This document shows positions 9,409 through 16,723 of a DNA stretch of 34,182 nucleotides, one piece after another. The notes under the pieces are model-generated. The model was not told the DNA's origin and ran no database searches. It worked only from the letters and a program-made list of their open reading frames with translations. Position 1 is the stretch's first letter; every line of letters starts with the position of its first letter. Made by a program: the position numbers and the translations under genes. The stretch comes from an uncultured Pirellula sp. (GTDB lineage Bacteria; Planctomycetota; Planctomycetia; Pirellulales; Pirellulaceae), in NCBI GenBank assembly GCA_903930765.1, contig CAIYZV010000261.1:1-34182 (forward strand), given 5' to 3'.

Positions 9409-11013
9409 TCACGTTGGCGTTACAGCATGATTGGATCGTTTACGCAATCCGCGTGCGAGCGCTTCCGCGACGAGCATCGCTAGGATGCTCGCTAGAAGTC
9501 CTTGAATCTCCGCGGGTATTATCTCGTAGTATTGGCCCCAATTCGGCCCAGAGAACCAAGAGAGTTGGGCTGAAAGACCTTGGTTGTAGGTGGCTTGTGA
9601 CTCGCTAGAAGAAGGGTTCCACGCGTCCCATGTTAGCTTCGTCCCCCAAACCGCTGGGCCCACGAGCATTGGGACGATACCTGACCAAGGGGTGGAAGGG
9701 TTGCTGAACAGGCAAAGGCACATCGGGACAAACAGCGACACCAGCACGCTCGCGAGTGACAGTTCGAGCAACCCCATCACGGATTGTCCTGAGAATGCCG
9801 CCATCAAGCTGCCAACCGTCACTGCGAACGCGCACCATTGCTCTCGTCTCGGCGCTAACCAATTCATCAATAACCAATTCTTCGTTGTGCCGTTCGCATT
9901 TCCCCAATCACGTTTCGTTCGCGGCAAAACGTTGTTGGATAGAATCGTTGTTTGAGAGATTGTAGAACTGCCTGCAGCGGCCAAATTGAGAGATACCAGC
10001 CCGACAACGAGCAGGATTCCGAATGGTTCGCTGAGGAATTGCGATGCCAGGATCGGAAGGACTTGATCGCTTTGAATCCGATCGTTCGTGTCCCATTCCT
10101 CGAGATGCAGTCGGGCGGCGAGCCCTAGGTAGATCGGTATCAATCCCATCGCAATGTAGATGCAACCGGCGAGTATGCAGGACCATTTCGCGGTTGACGC
10201 CGAGCGGGCACACTGAATGCGTTGCTGGAGGTCTTGTGCTGGGATGTTACCGAGCAGACCCGTCAGGAAAATACCTAGTGCCGTAAGGGACGAAGCGATC
10301 GTTGGATTAGGTAAGAGTTGCAATCTCTCCTGCGGAGTTCGTGCGATCACGGAGGTGATGCCATCGATGGTGTTTCCATGGCCGAGTTGGTTTGCAGTCG
10401 CAAAAAAGAGAGTGAAGAGTCCGAGCAGTGAAATGGATACCATGATGGCATCGGTCCATGTAACCGCCCACATCCCCCCGTTCCATAAGATCATCAAGGT
10501 AACGCATGCGGACCCGACGATTCCGATCCACGCGGGAACCTCGAGATACACTTCAAGGAGTGCCCCGATCGACAGGTATTGGGCACCTATCCAGAAGAAG
10601 AAGGTTGGTACTTGTATTGCACTGCTGATCCAAAGCCCTGCTGGTCCCAGTTTCTCTCCAAAAAGGTCTGCGATCGTTGCAAGGCCCAGATTCCAAAGTC
10701 GTTTCGCGAAGAACGCTCCACAAAAAATCAGTGTTAAGCCACATGCAAATGGTTCAAGGATTGTTCCCGACATTCCAAATGAGTAGGTGCTTTGTGTGGT
10801 TCCTAGGATGGCGGAGGAACCAAACCACGTTGCGAGCAAGCTTAGGATTGCGAGCGGCAGAGGAACATCACGGCCGGCGAGAAGGTATTCCGCGGACGAG
10901 TGGACTTTGCGGCCGGCAATAAAACCGACGGCGATTAAGAAGAGGATATAGAGTGCGAGCACCGCAGCCAACGCAAAGGAGCCTAGCGGTGAGAAAGTCG
11001 AAAACGGTTCCAT
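9409..11013 (-). CDS. Sodium:solute symporter family transporter
   Basis: A 534-residue polytopic membrane protein of the SSS family, which couples Na+ flux to uptake of a small solute. Many hydrophobic segments are visible from residue 12 on. Typical features are GRKVHSSAEYLLAGRDVPLPLAILSLLATWFG near the N-terminus (the AGR...P...S..A.WFG signature of the first core helices) and FLTGLLGNIPAQDLQQRIQCARSA in the middle (the GxxxxQDxxQR motif). The substrate cannot be read from the sequence. The ATG at 11013 lies 14 bp after the stop of the PIN/TRAM gene, so the two are probably co-transcribed. No clear Shine-Dalgarno is seen. It converges with the CehA-like gene with a 4-bp gap and no room for a separate terminator. 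Confidence 0.88.
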   Translation of the reverse strand: MEPFSTFSPLGSFALAAVLALYILFLIAVGFIAGRKVHSSAEYLLAGRDVPLPLAILSLLATWFGSSAILGTTQSTYSFGMSGTILEPFACGLTLIFCGAFFAKRLWNLGLATIADLFGEKLGPAGLWISSAIQVPTFFFWIGAQYLSIGALLEVYLEVPAWIGIVGSACVTLMILWNGGMWAVTWTDAIMVSISLLGLFTLFFATANQLGHGNTIDGITSVIARTPQERLQLLPNPTIASSLTALGIFLTGLLGNIPAQDLQQRIQCARSASTAKWSCILAGCIYIAMGLIPIYLGLAARLHLEEWDTNDRIQSDQVLPILASQFLSEPFGILLVVGLVSLNLAAAGSSTISQTTILSNNVLPRTKRDWGNANGTTKNWLLMNWLAPRREQWCAFAVTVGSLMAAFSGQSVMGLLELSLASVLVSLFVPMCLCLFSNPSTPWSGIVPMLVGPAVWGTKLTWDAWNPSSSESQATYNQGLSAQLSWFSGPNWGQYYEIIPAEIQGLLASILAMLVAEALARGLRKRSNHAVTPT

Positions 11014-11027
11014 AGAGGGCGACCGTG

Positions 11028-12125
11028 TCAGTTGGGACTTGGTCCGTCGTGCTTCGCGAAAATCATACGTCCCGCTTGGGTTTGCAACATACTCGTCACG
11101 ACGACTTGCACCGTTTGATTGATTTTGTCGCGGCCACCTTCGACGACAACCATGGTGCCGTCATCCAGATAACCAATCCCCTGATCGTGGCCTTCGCCAG
11201 GCTTGACGATACGAATCTGAAAATATTCGCCGGGCAAGTGTTGAGGGCGGAGCGCTGAGGCTACTTGATTCAAGTCGATCACTTCCACGTTATGGAGTTT
11301 CGCGACCTTATTCAAATTGAAATCTCCGGTGACCAGTTTGCCATCCATATGTTTTGCAAGCAGAACCAGTTTCATATCAACCGGTTGGCCAGCGAACTCG
11401 GGGAGTTCCATGTCGTACATGGTGAAATCGATCCGTTCACTGGAACGCAGACGGTTCAGGATATCGAGTCCTCGACGGCCTCGGACACGTTTGAGTTTAT
11501 CCGAACTGTCGGCAATCGCCTGGAGTTCGAGCAGTACGAAACGGGGCATCACCAATCGGCTATCGAGGATATTGGTTTCCGCGAGTTCCGCGAGTCGCCC
11601 ATCGATCACGCTGCTGGTGTCGAGGATAAGGGGTTTGATGCCTTTGAAATCACGTGCGAATTCGACATAGGGAATGACGAAGCGAAAGTCGTCTTTGGTT
11701 TGCAGCAGCATGCTAACGCACGCATAACACATTACCGTCAATACTCCTAGTGAAATGTAGGAGCCGTAGTTGTTCCCGGATAGGAAAGGTGCCATCGCCA
11801 GCGTTAAGAGGTTGGTGAATAACGCACCGATGAGGAGACCAAAGTAAACTGCCGAGATCACGTCGATCCGCTTGCGAGGGATGAACATGTCCAGGGCGAT
11901 GATCGCGAAAGCGACCAGCAGAACGCCGCTGAAAATCAAGTAGGGGAGGACGAACGCTTTGGAGTTCGAGCTTTCGAGGCGAAGAGCCGAGGACTGGGCG
12001 AGGGAGCCACCGATGCTGGCAACGGTGAGGATAAACAGGATCCTCAGGATCGTGATCGTGATCGAGTCGACAAGCGGGGAACTGGAATCCCGGGGGCCAT
12101 TGGGTTCGATGCGTGAGTTTTCCAC
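11028..12125 (-). CDS. PIN/TRAM domain membrane protein (YacL-like)
   Basis: A 365-residue protein with about four N-terminal transmembrane helices (roughly residues 20-150), a PIN nuclease domain (about 165-290) and a C-terminal TRAM domain (about 300-360, GEYFQIRIVKPGEGHDQGIGY). PIN acidic residues are visible in LDTSSVIDG, VLLELQAIAD, VDMKLVLLAK and VTGDFNL, so the nuclease site looks complete. YacL-type proteins are conserved and proposed to be RNases, but their targets are poorly known. The start is a GTG at 12125, because no other usable in-frame start precedes the first helix; there is no clear Shine-Dalgarno. The symporter gene follows 14 bp downstream. Confidence 0.87.
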   Translation of the reverse strand: MENSRIEPNGPRDSSSPLVDSITITILRILFILTVASIGGSLAQSSALRLESSNSKAFVLPYLIFSGVLLVAFAIIALDMFIPRKRIDVISAVYFGLLIGALFTNLLTLAMAPFLSGNNYGSYISLGVLTVMCYACVSMLLQTKDDFRFVIPYVEFARDFKGIKPLILDTSSVIDGRLAELAETNILDSRLVMPRFVLLELQAIADSSDKLKRVRGRRGLDILNRLRSSERIDFTMYDMELPEFAGQPVDMKLVLLAKHMDGKLVTGDFNLNKVAKLHNVEVIDLNQVASALRPQHLPGEYFQIRIVKPGEGHDQGIGYLDDGTMVVVEGGRDKINQTVQVVVTSMLQTQAGRMIFAKHDGPSPN

Positions 12126-12414
12126 GGACGTTACAGTGTTTGAATGCGTGCGGAGGGGATAAAGGCCAACGGATCGTCAGGGATAAATCGTTGATGGACG
12201 ATGGTTTCTGGGCGAAAAACGGAAGTGTGACCTAAGCCATCATCATACATCATTTCCCTAAGTTCTTGTTCGCAGCGACGCAAAGTCGTCTTGGGCGAGT
12301 ATTAGGGCATGTCGCCAATCGGAGTCGGTATCGTTCAAACTGAGTCGTTCAAGCTGTTTTTTTCGGGGAGATCGGGGGCCTCGGGTTGGGAAACTACTCC
12401 CAGGCGAACGGCTG
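12126..12414. other. Intergenic region, no gene seen
   Basis: This is the 289 bp between the stop of the FAA-family gene and the start of the PIN/TRAM gene, both on the minus strand. Short overlapping frames here have no recognisable product. TTGAACGA occurs twice on the minus strand within about 20 bp, but no -10 sequence sits at proper spacing, so I call no promoter. No strong hairpin with a T-run was found. Confidence 0.5.
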
Positions 12415-13275
12415 CTAGCGAGCGGTGATGCAGGGATTTGCGAGGGTGCCGATCGATTCGATTTCGATTTCGACCGCATCTCCATTCTTGAGGAAGAGTG
12501 GCGGTGTTCGAGCCGCCCCTACTCCTGCGGGAGTCCCCGTAAAGATCACGTCACCGGGGCAGAGTGTGATCACTTGGCTGACATACCGAATCAATTCGAC
12601 GGGGGAAAAAATGAGATCGCGAGTATTGCCGTCTTGAACGGTAACGCCATTGAGTCGGCACTGGATCCTCAGGTTTCCTGGGTTCGGAATCGATTCCTTG
12701 AGAGCGATAGCAGGGCCGATCGGGGCGAACGTATCGAACGACTTACCGAGAAACCATTGCTTGCCAGGTTTTCCTTTTTGCCAGTCGCGAGCGGAGACGT
12801 CGTTGCCTGCTGAGTATCCGAAGATTGCAGCGGCTGCTTGTTCGAGCGAAGCGTTCTTGACGGTTTGTCCGATAACGACCACCAACTCGGCTTCGTAGTC
12901 GACTTCGTTGCTGATCGAGGGGACTTCTACAGCATCCTCAGGGCCGATCATCGCCGTGGGCATCTTGCAAAAGACGATGGGCTCATCGGGGATCGGCGTA
13001 TTGGTTTCGATGGCGTGGTCGCGATAGTTCAAGCCGATACAGATGATTTTTCCGGGGCGATCGATGGGGCAGATCAATCGAAGTGGATCTGAGCTGACCC
13101 CAAGTTTCTTGATCAAACCTGCGATGCGTTGTTCGTACTGATTCCACTTTGGAATCAATTCTACAATCGAAGTGGGGAGAGACCGGTCCGCACCGAGGAG
13201 GTCTTGGACACCATGAGCGGTTTGGACACCCCAGCCGATACTATGATCGGGGCGGATGAATCGAACGAGTTTCAT
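12415..13275 (-). CDS. Fumarylacetoacetate hydrolase (FAA) family protein
   Basis: A 286-residue enzyme of the FAH superfamily, which hydrolyses or isomerises 2-oxo acids such as those from aromatic or sugar-acid breakdown. The core shows ICIGLNYRDHA, VDYEAELVVVIG (metal-binding Glu pair), AGNDVSARDWQ, KSFDTFAPIGP and VIFTGTPAGVG, all typical of the 2-hydroxyhepta-2,4-diene-1,7-dioate isomerase/ureidoglycolate-lyase-like group. The exact substrate is undetermined. I start at MKLVRFI (13275) because the family begins there. The longer frame back to 13359 would translate the hairpin at 13327-13353, which looks like the infC terminator. Confidence 0.87.
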   Translation of the reverse strand: MKLVRFIRPDHSIGWGVQTAHGVQDLLGADRSLPTSIVELIPKWNQYEQRIAGLIKKLGVSSDPLRLICPIDRPGKIICIGLNYRDHAIETNTPIPDEPIVFCKMPTAMIGPEDAVEVPSISNEVDYEAELVVVIGQTVKNASLEQAAAAIFGYSAGNDVSARDWQKGKPGKQWFLGKSFDTFAPIGPAIALKESIPNPGNLRIQCRLNGVTVQDGNTRDLIFSPVELIRYVSQVITLCPGDVIFTGTPAGVGAARTPPLFLKNGDAVEIEIESIGTLANPCITAR

Positions 13276-13326
13276 AAGACGCGAAGTTGCCTTAGCCGGC
13301 AGATTCCTTAGCGGTACCAATACAAA

Positions 13327-13353
13327 CACTTCCCCGTAGGCATCGGGGAAGTG
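13327..13353 (-). terminator. Hairpin downstream of infC, probable terminator
   Basis: A perfect 10-bp inverted repeat, CACTTCCCCG and CGGGGAAGTG, with a 7-nt loop. On the minus strand it is followed by TTTGTATT, a weak T-tract. It lies 122 bp after the infC stop and 52 bp before the FAA-family start, so it probably ends the infC transcript. It could instead be a structured leader for the downstream gene. Confidence 0.65.
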
Positions 13354-13474
13354 AACCAATGATTACGATACATTCTAGACGATGATCAAATGGCTCGAGG
13401 CCAACTCGATGCCTGAAACCTGTTGGGGTGCCGAACAAAGCCGATTGCAGGCAAGCCAACAGGTGGTCAGACGA

Positions 13475-13975
13475 TTACTTGGGAGCCAACGTAGCGATAA
13501 TCTTCTTGCCTTGCTGGAGCGGTGGTTGCTCGAGCTTGGAATACTCCGCCAAATCGTTGAGGACATGTTCCATGACGCGACGGCCTTCATCGACGTGGGC
13601 CATTTCTCGGCCTCGGAACATCACCGTGACTATGACCTTGTCCTTGTGCTTCAAAAACCCGATGGCCTGGCGTACTTTCGTTTCGACATCGTGATCGCCA
13701 GTCTTAGGACGCAGGCGGATTTCCTTGGTCTTCGTCTGGTGTGTCTTTTGTCCGGACTTTTTGTTCTTCTCGTACTTGTACTTGCCGAAGTCCATGATTC
13801 GGCAAACGGGTGGTCGCTCGTTTGGAGCTACTTCCACCAAATCCAATCCAGCTTCTCTAGCTCGACTGAGAGCGTCTTCGACGGTGATGACTCCATATTG
13901 AGTTCCATCGGGGCCAATGACCCGTAGTGGAGAGATACGGATTTGATTATTGACCCGAGTCTGAATGCGTTCGAT
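13475..13975 (-). CDS. infC: Translation initiation factor IF-3, predicted AUC start
   Basis: IF-3 binds the 30S subunit and proofreads initiator tRNA and the start codon. The protein has 166 residues and both domains: the N-terminal part ([23 protein letters not shown], then [20 protein letters not shown]) and the C-terminal part ([25 protein letters not shown], then [10 protein letters not shown]). The linker is [20 protein letters not shown]. The start is noncanonical: AUC at 13975, exactly 7 nt after a perfect AAGGAG (13983-13988). The nearest in-frame ATG (14128) would add 51 unrelated residues and has no Shine-Dalgarno. Rare AUU/AUC starts are known for infC and underlie its autoregulation. 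rpmI and rplT, the usual downstream partners, are absent; the next gene is an FAA hydrolase beyond a likely terminator. Confidence 0.93.
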   Translation of the reverse strand: MERIQTRVNNQIRISPLRVIGPDGTQYGVITVEDALSRAREAGLDLVEVAPNERPPVCRIMDFGKYKYEKNKKSGQKTHQTKTKEIRLRPKTGDHDVETKVRQAIGFLKHKDKVIVTVMFRGREMAHVDEGRRVMEHVLNDLAEYSKLEQPPLQQGKKIIATLAPK

Positions 13976-13982
13976 CGTTATA

Positions 13983-13988
13983 CTCCTT
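13983..13988 (-). promoter_or_regulatory. Shine-Dalgarno that fixes the infC start
   Basis: AAGGAG on the minus strand, 7 nt before AUC (13973-13975). An in-frame AUA lies only 1 nt after it, too close to serve as a start, and the next AUU lies 16 nt away. The spacing therefore singles out AUC as the initiation codon. Confidence 0.75.
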
Positions 13989-14160
13989 GTGAGTGGTAGT
14001 GAATGCCCTCCTCCTGCTCTTCCACAGCCCAGCTTCCCGCGGAAGCTGGAGTCGCTCTGAAAGACAAGATGATTGATGAGCGGAAATGAGCGGCAGGGTG
14101 TCGCGAGATTCAAGCCTAGAACTCGCAAACCCTTCGCCCTACGCAGCTTGACTACTGGAA

Positions 14161-14190
14161 AGTATCGGCAAAAACCCTACCATCGGTCAA
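14161..14190 (-). promoter_or_regulatory. Candidate promoter for infC
   Basis: On the minus strand, TTGACC (14190-14185) and GATACT (14166-14161) are 18 bp apart. This would give a leader of about 180 nt before the AUC start, long enough for regulation. Seen by eye only. Confidence 0.45.
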
Positions 14191-14390
14191 CCTAGCTTGC
14201 CCTATTTTTTGCCCCTTGGGCCGAGGATTTCACCGGAGAGTCCCCATTAAGGCGTTTTCAGGGGCGTTTGAACTGGCAGTAGGGGTTTGCATTGGGATCG
14301 GGAGCCGCAGACTTGGGTCTTGGAGGGAGGTGCCTCAGGCCCTCAGGATCGAGTCGGGCCGGTTGAAATGGGTGTTGTGTTTTTTGGGAC

Positions 14391-14418
14391 TTGCAAGCTA
14401 TTCGCGGGTGGGTACATT
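14391..14418 (+). promoter_or_regulatory. Candidate promoter for tRNA-Lys
   Basis: TTGCAA (14391-14396) and TACATT (14413-14418) are separated by 16 bp. The -10 ends 12 bp before the mature tRNA 5' end, which fits a short tRNA leader. Confidence 0.5.
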
Positions 14419-14430
14419 ACTCGCAGTATT

Positions 14431-14503
14431 GCCCTTGTAGCTCAGTTGGTAGAGCAGGTGACTCTTAATCACCGGGTCCAAGGTTCGAGTCCTTGCGGGG
14501 GCA
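14431..14503 (+). tRNA. tRNA-Lys (anticodon CUU)
   Basis: 73 nt that fold as a full cloverleaf. The acceptor stem is GCCCTTG with CGGGGGC (two G-U pairs), the D arm TAGCTCAGTTGGTAGAGCA, the anticodon stem GGTGA with TCACC around the loop CTCTTAA (anticodon CTT at 14464-14466), and the T arm has GGTTCGAGTCC. The discriminator base is A (14503). The 3' CCA is not encoded; CTCCA follows. It is flanked by a promoter candidate and a terminator. Confidence 0.97.
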
Positions 14504-14518
14504 CTCCAATATTGCATA

Positions 14519-14541
14519 CGCTGGGAAACCAGCGTTTTTTT
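14519..14541 (+). terminator. Rho-independent terminator after tRNA-Lys
   Basis: CGCTGG and CCAGCG pair perfectly around a GAAA tetraloop, followed by seven T residues (14535-14541). It starts 16 nt after the tRNA. Flanking ATTGCA (14511-14516) and TGCAAT (14543-14548) could extend the structure. It separates the tRNA from the reductase gene. Confidence 0.92.
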
Positions 14542-14575
14542 GTGCAATGATCGTACGAGTTTGGAGGAGACGACA

Positions 14576-15562
14576 ATGAAGTATCGCACGCTTGGGCGGA
14601 CTCCTTGGCGGGTCTCTGAAATCAGTTTTGGAGCGTGGGCTATTGGGGCGGCGTGGGGACCTGTCGACGATTCCGAGTCCATGGCGGCCTTGCACCGCGC
14701 AGTCGATCTGGGGGTTAACTTCTTCGACACCGCTGATGTCTATGGTGACGGTCACAGCGAACGTCTTATTGCCAAACTGCGGTCAGAGCGTCCCGGTGAT
14801 CCCATTATCGTTGCGACCAAAGCAGGGCGGCGATTGCCGCAGCAATCGCCCGCAGGTTATACCCGCGAAAACCTCGCCTCCTGGATCGATCGAAGTTTGA
14901 AGAATCTGAACACGGAGTGTTTGGATTTGGTCCAATTGCATTGCCCTCCCAACGATGTTTACTACATGCCCGAAGTGTTCGGCTTCATGGATGACTTTGT
15001 CGCCGCCGGCAAGCTTCGTTATTACGGAGTTAGTGTCGAGAAGATCGAACAAGCGATCAAGGCGATCGAGTATCCGAATGTTCAGACCGTGCAGATCATC
15101 TTCAATGTATTCCGACAGAGACCGGCGGAATTGTTCTTCGAACAAGCCCAATTGCGTCGCGTGGGAGTCTTGGCCAGGGTACCTCTCGCATCGGGGCTAC
15201 TGACAGGAAAGATCTCTATGGCGACTGAGTTCGCCGAAGACGACCATCGTCGTTTCAATCGGCATGGCGAGGCGTTTGATCGAGGTGAAACGTTTTCAGG
15301 CGTCGATGTCGAGACCGCGTTGAAGGCTGTTGAAGAATTGAAATCGATCGCTCCACCGGGAGTGAGTCTCGCGCAATTCGCCCTGCGTTGGATCCTGATG
15401 CACGATGCGGTTTCGTGTGCGATCCCAGGGGCTCGGCGGCCAAGTCAGGTCGATGACAATGTGTCCGCGTCGGATGTTGAACCACTGTCCGATACGATGA
15501 TGGCTTCGATACAACGGATCTACGATAATTCGATCCGTGCACTCGTTCACCATCGTTGGTAG
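14576..15562 (+). CDS. Aldo/keto reductase family oxidoreductase
   Basis: NADPH-dependent reductase with the TIM-barrel AKR fold, 328 residues. The catalytic tetrad is complete: Asp51 and Tyr56 (FFDTADVYG), Lys82 (VATKAGR) and His122 (LVQLHCP). The C-terminal cofactor-binding stretch includes CAIPGARRPSQVDDN, with the Gly-x-Arg region typical of the family. The start at 14576 has a very strong GGAGGAG Shine-Dalgarno (14563-14569) with 6-nt spacing; an upstream in-frame ATG at 14540 overlaps the tRNA terminator and is rejected. The substrate is unknown; many planctomycete AKRs act in sugar metabolism, but nothing here shows it. It converges with the SDR gene. Confidence 0.92.
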   Translation: MKYRTLGRTPWRVSEISFGAWAIGAAWGPVDDSESMAALHRAVDLGVNFFDTADVYGDGHSERLIAKLRSERPGDPIIVATKAGRRLPQQSPAGYTRENLASWIDRSLKNLNTECLDLVQLHCPPNDVYYMPEVFGFMDDFVAAGKLRYYGVSVEKIEQAIKAIEYPNVQTVQIIFNVFRQRPAELFFEQAQLRRVGVLARVPLASGLLTGKISMATEFAEDDHRRFNRHGEAFDRGETFSGVDVETALKAVEELKSIAPPGVSLAQFALRWILMHDAVSCAIPGARRPSQVDDNVSASDVEPLSDTMMASIQRIYDNSIRALVHHRW

Positions 15563-15597
15563 TCGCGTTTTATCGGTAGTTGCGGTTTGTCGCAGCA

Positions 15598-15635
15598 ACT
15601 GAGCACCCATTAGAAAACTGAGCACCCATTAGAAA
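15598..15635. repeat. 19-bp perfect tandem duplication over the SDR stop codon
   Basis: ACTGAGCACCCATTAGAAA occurs at 15598-15616 and again, identical, at 15617-15635. The second copy contains the SDR stop codon (15629-15631 on the minus strand), and the first repeats it just downstream. Confidence 0.9.
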
Positions 15636-16369
15636 TACGATTGGTGAACGGGTTTAATCACCAGTTCGGGGATATGCACCCGCGGAGGGAGCGAGGCGAT
15701 CGAGACTACCACTTCTCCGACGTCGGAAGGTCGCAGGATCAATTCTCGTTGTTCCTTGCTGACAGGAACCGGACGTTGCTCCAAAATCGGCGTGTCGACT
15801 TCGCCGGGATAAATATTGGTTACCCGTATCCCTTCCGCACCGACCTCGTTGGCCACGCATGTCCCGAGCGCCGTCATCGCGAATTTACTAGCGGCATAGG
15901 CGACGCCACCGAGCGCGAGAGCTCGCTTGCCAGTGACACTGGAGATATTGATGATCATTCCCGACTTGCGGCTGCGCATTTCAGGAAGCGTCGCGTAGAT
16001 CAAGTTGTAGGCACCGGTGGCATTGATCGCGACGACTTGGTCCCATTGCTCGGGGAGCATTTCGCCGATCGTCCGATTCTTGATGTTGACTCCGGCTGCG
16101 TTGACTAAGATTTGAATGGGTCCAAAGGCTTTCTTGACCGAATCGACAAACTGCTGAACGCTATCGCGGTCGGTGACGTCGAGTGGGAACCCGATGATTT
16201 GCTCTGAGTCGGATTTCTTGAGAGTTGCAACTGCGGATTGAACGACATCAGACCGACGCGATCCGATAGCGACTTTCGCGCCAGCAGCGACGAACGCTTC
16301 GGCGATGCCATAGCCGATTCCTGTCGCTCCACCGGTAACAATGACGACTTGGTCTTTCAGGGATGTCAT
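15629..16369 (-). CDS. Short-chain dehydrogenase/reductase (SDR)
   Basis: A 246-residue classical SDR that oxidises or reduces an alcohol or ketone with NAD(P)(H). The cofactor motif TGGATGIG is at residues 12-19, NAAG at 90-93 and the catalytic YAASK at 158-162, with ISS of the active-site serine upstream (INISSVTGKRAL). The C-terminal PG motif appears in IYPGEVDTPI. The substrate is unknown. The ATG at 16369 is preceded by GGAG about 10 nt upstream. The gene converges with the aldo/keto reductase and is divergent from the small ORF and sigma-factor unit at 16406 onward. Confidence 0.92.
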   Translation of the reverse strand: MTSLKDQVVIVTGGATGIGYGIAEAFVAAGAKVAIGSRRSDVVQSAVATLKKSDSEQIIGFPLDVTDRDSVQQFVDSVKKAFGPIQILVNAAGVNIKNRTIGEMLPEQWDQVVAINATGAYNLIYATLPEMRSRKSGMIINISSVTGKRALALGGVAYAASKFAMTALGTCVANEVGAEGIRVTNIYPGEVDTPILEQRPVPVSKEQRELILRPSDVGEVVVSIASLPPRVHIPELVIKPVHQSYF

Positions 16370-16405
16370 GGAAAAGTATCTCCAAAGGGTGCGAAGGAGG
16401 TGGGA

Positions 16406-16477
16406 TTGAAGTGGATGCTAAAAGAGCTCGGCGGCGATTGCTGCGGCCACTGTTGCAGCCACGGCTACGGTTGCTAG
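16406..16477 (+). CDS. Candidate small Cys/His-rich peptide (23 aa)
   Basis: A 24-codon frame starting at TTG (16406) or ATG (16415) and ending at TAG (16475-16477). The last twelve residues are CCGHCCSHGYGC, with five Cys and two His, which looks metal-binding. It is preceded by AAGGAGGTG (16394-16402), the most complete anti-Shine-Dalgarno match I found in the window. The spacing is 5 nt from GGAGG to TTG and 14 nt to ATG, so TTG is preferred. I do not recognise the family. It sits head-to-head with the SDR gene and about 250 bp upstream of the ECF sigma gene on the same strand. The stop codon lies in the left arm of a hairpin. Because it is so short, chance is a real alternative. Confidence 0.4.
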   Translation: MKWMLKELGGDCCGHCCSHGYGC

Positions 16478-16492
16478 GCACTCTAGCAACTG
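16468..16492. other. Perfect 8-bp inverted repeat overlapping the small ORF stop
   Basis: GTTGCTAG (16470-16477) and CTAGCAAC (16483-16490) with a 5-nt loop; a G-T and a C-G pair can extend the stem at the base. No T-run follows on either strand, so it is not a standard terminator. It could be an RNA stability element or a protein-binding palindrome. Confidence 0.6.
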
Positions 16493-16629
16493 CAATGGAC
16501 AGGACCGAAAATCGTACTCACATCTAAGGAATCCGCGAGCCCCGATAGGCTAGGCGGGCTCAGGTACATGGTGCCTCGCTGCAAAAAAGTGAACGAAATC
16601 CTATGCCGCCGCGGACGGCTTTGGTTTTC

Positions 16630-16659
16630 TTGAACCTTTTTTTGAAAAAGCCCTAATAA
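16630..16659 (+). promoter_or_regulatory. Candidate promoter for the sigma-factor unit
   Basis: TTGAAC (16630-16635) and TAATAA (16654-16659) are 18 bp apart, about 65 bp before the sigma-factor start. It resembles a housekeeping promoter; I did not recognise an ECF-type AAC/CGT promoter. Confidence 0.4.
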
Positions 16660-16723
16660 AATCGCGTCTATTCCGTCTACCTGATGTCGGCACCTTTTCC
16701 ACCAAGCAGAACTCGAGGGCAAT

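Larger units (their letters stand above)
13976..14430. other. Divergent infC / tRNA-Lys intergenic region
   Basis: 455 bp with no credible gene. The left half is the infC leader (about 180 nt from the promoter candidate at 14161-14190), and the right half carries the tRNA promoter candidate at 14391-14418. The stretch 14200-14390 is G-rich on the plus strand; I see only a short partial duplication (CCTCAGG, period 8) near 14335-14349 there and nothing else recognisable. Confidence 0.5.
16370..16723. other. Divergent region upstream of the sigma-factor unit
   Basis: 354 bp between the SDR start and the sigma-factor start. It contains a candidate small ORF (16406-16477), a hairpin across its stop (16468-16492), a weak 6-bp inverted repeat, GAGCCC (16537-16542) and GGGCTC (16556-16561), and a promoter candidate at 16630-16659. 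Nothing else was recognised. Confidence 0.5.

Noticed and set aside
13276-13359. An N-terminal extension of the FAA-family protein
   Set aside because: It would translate a perfect 10-bp hairpin that fits an infC terminator, and the family begins at MKLVRF (13275).
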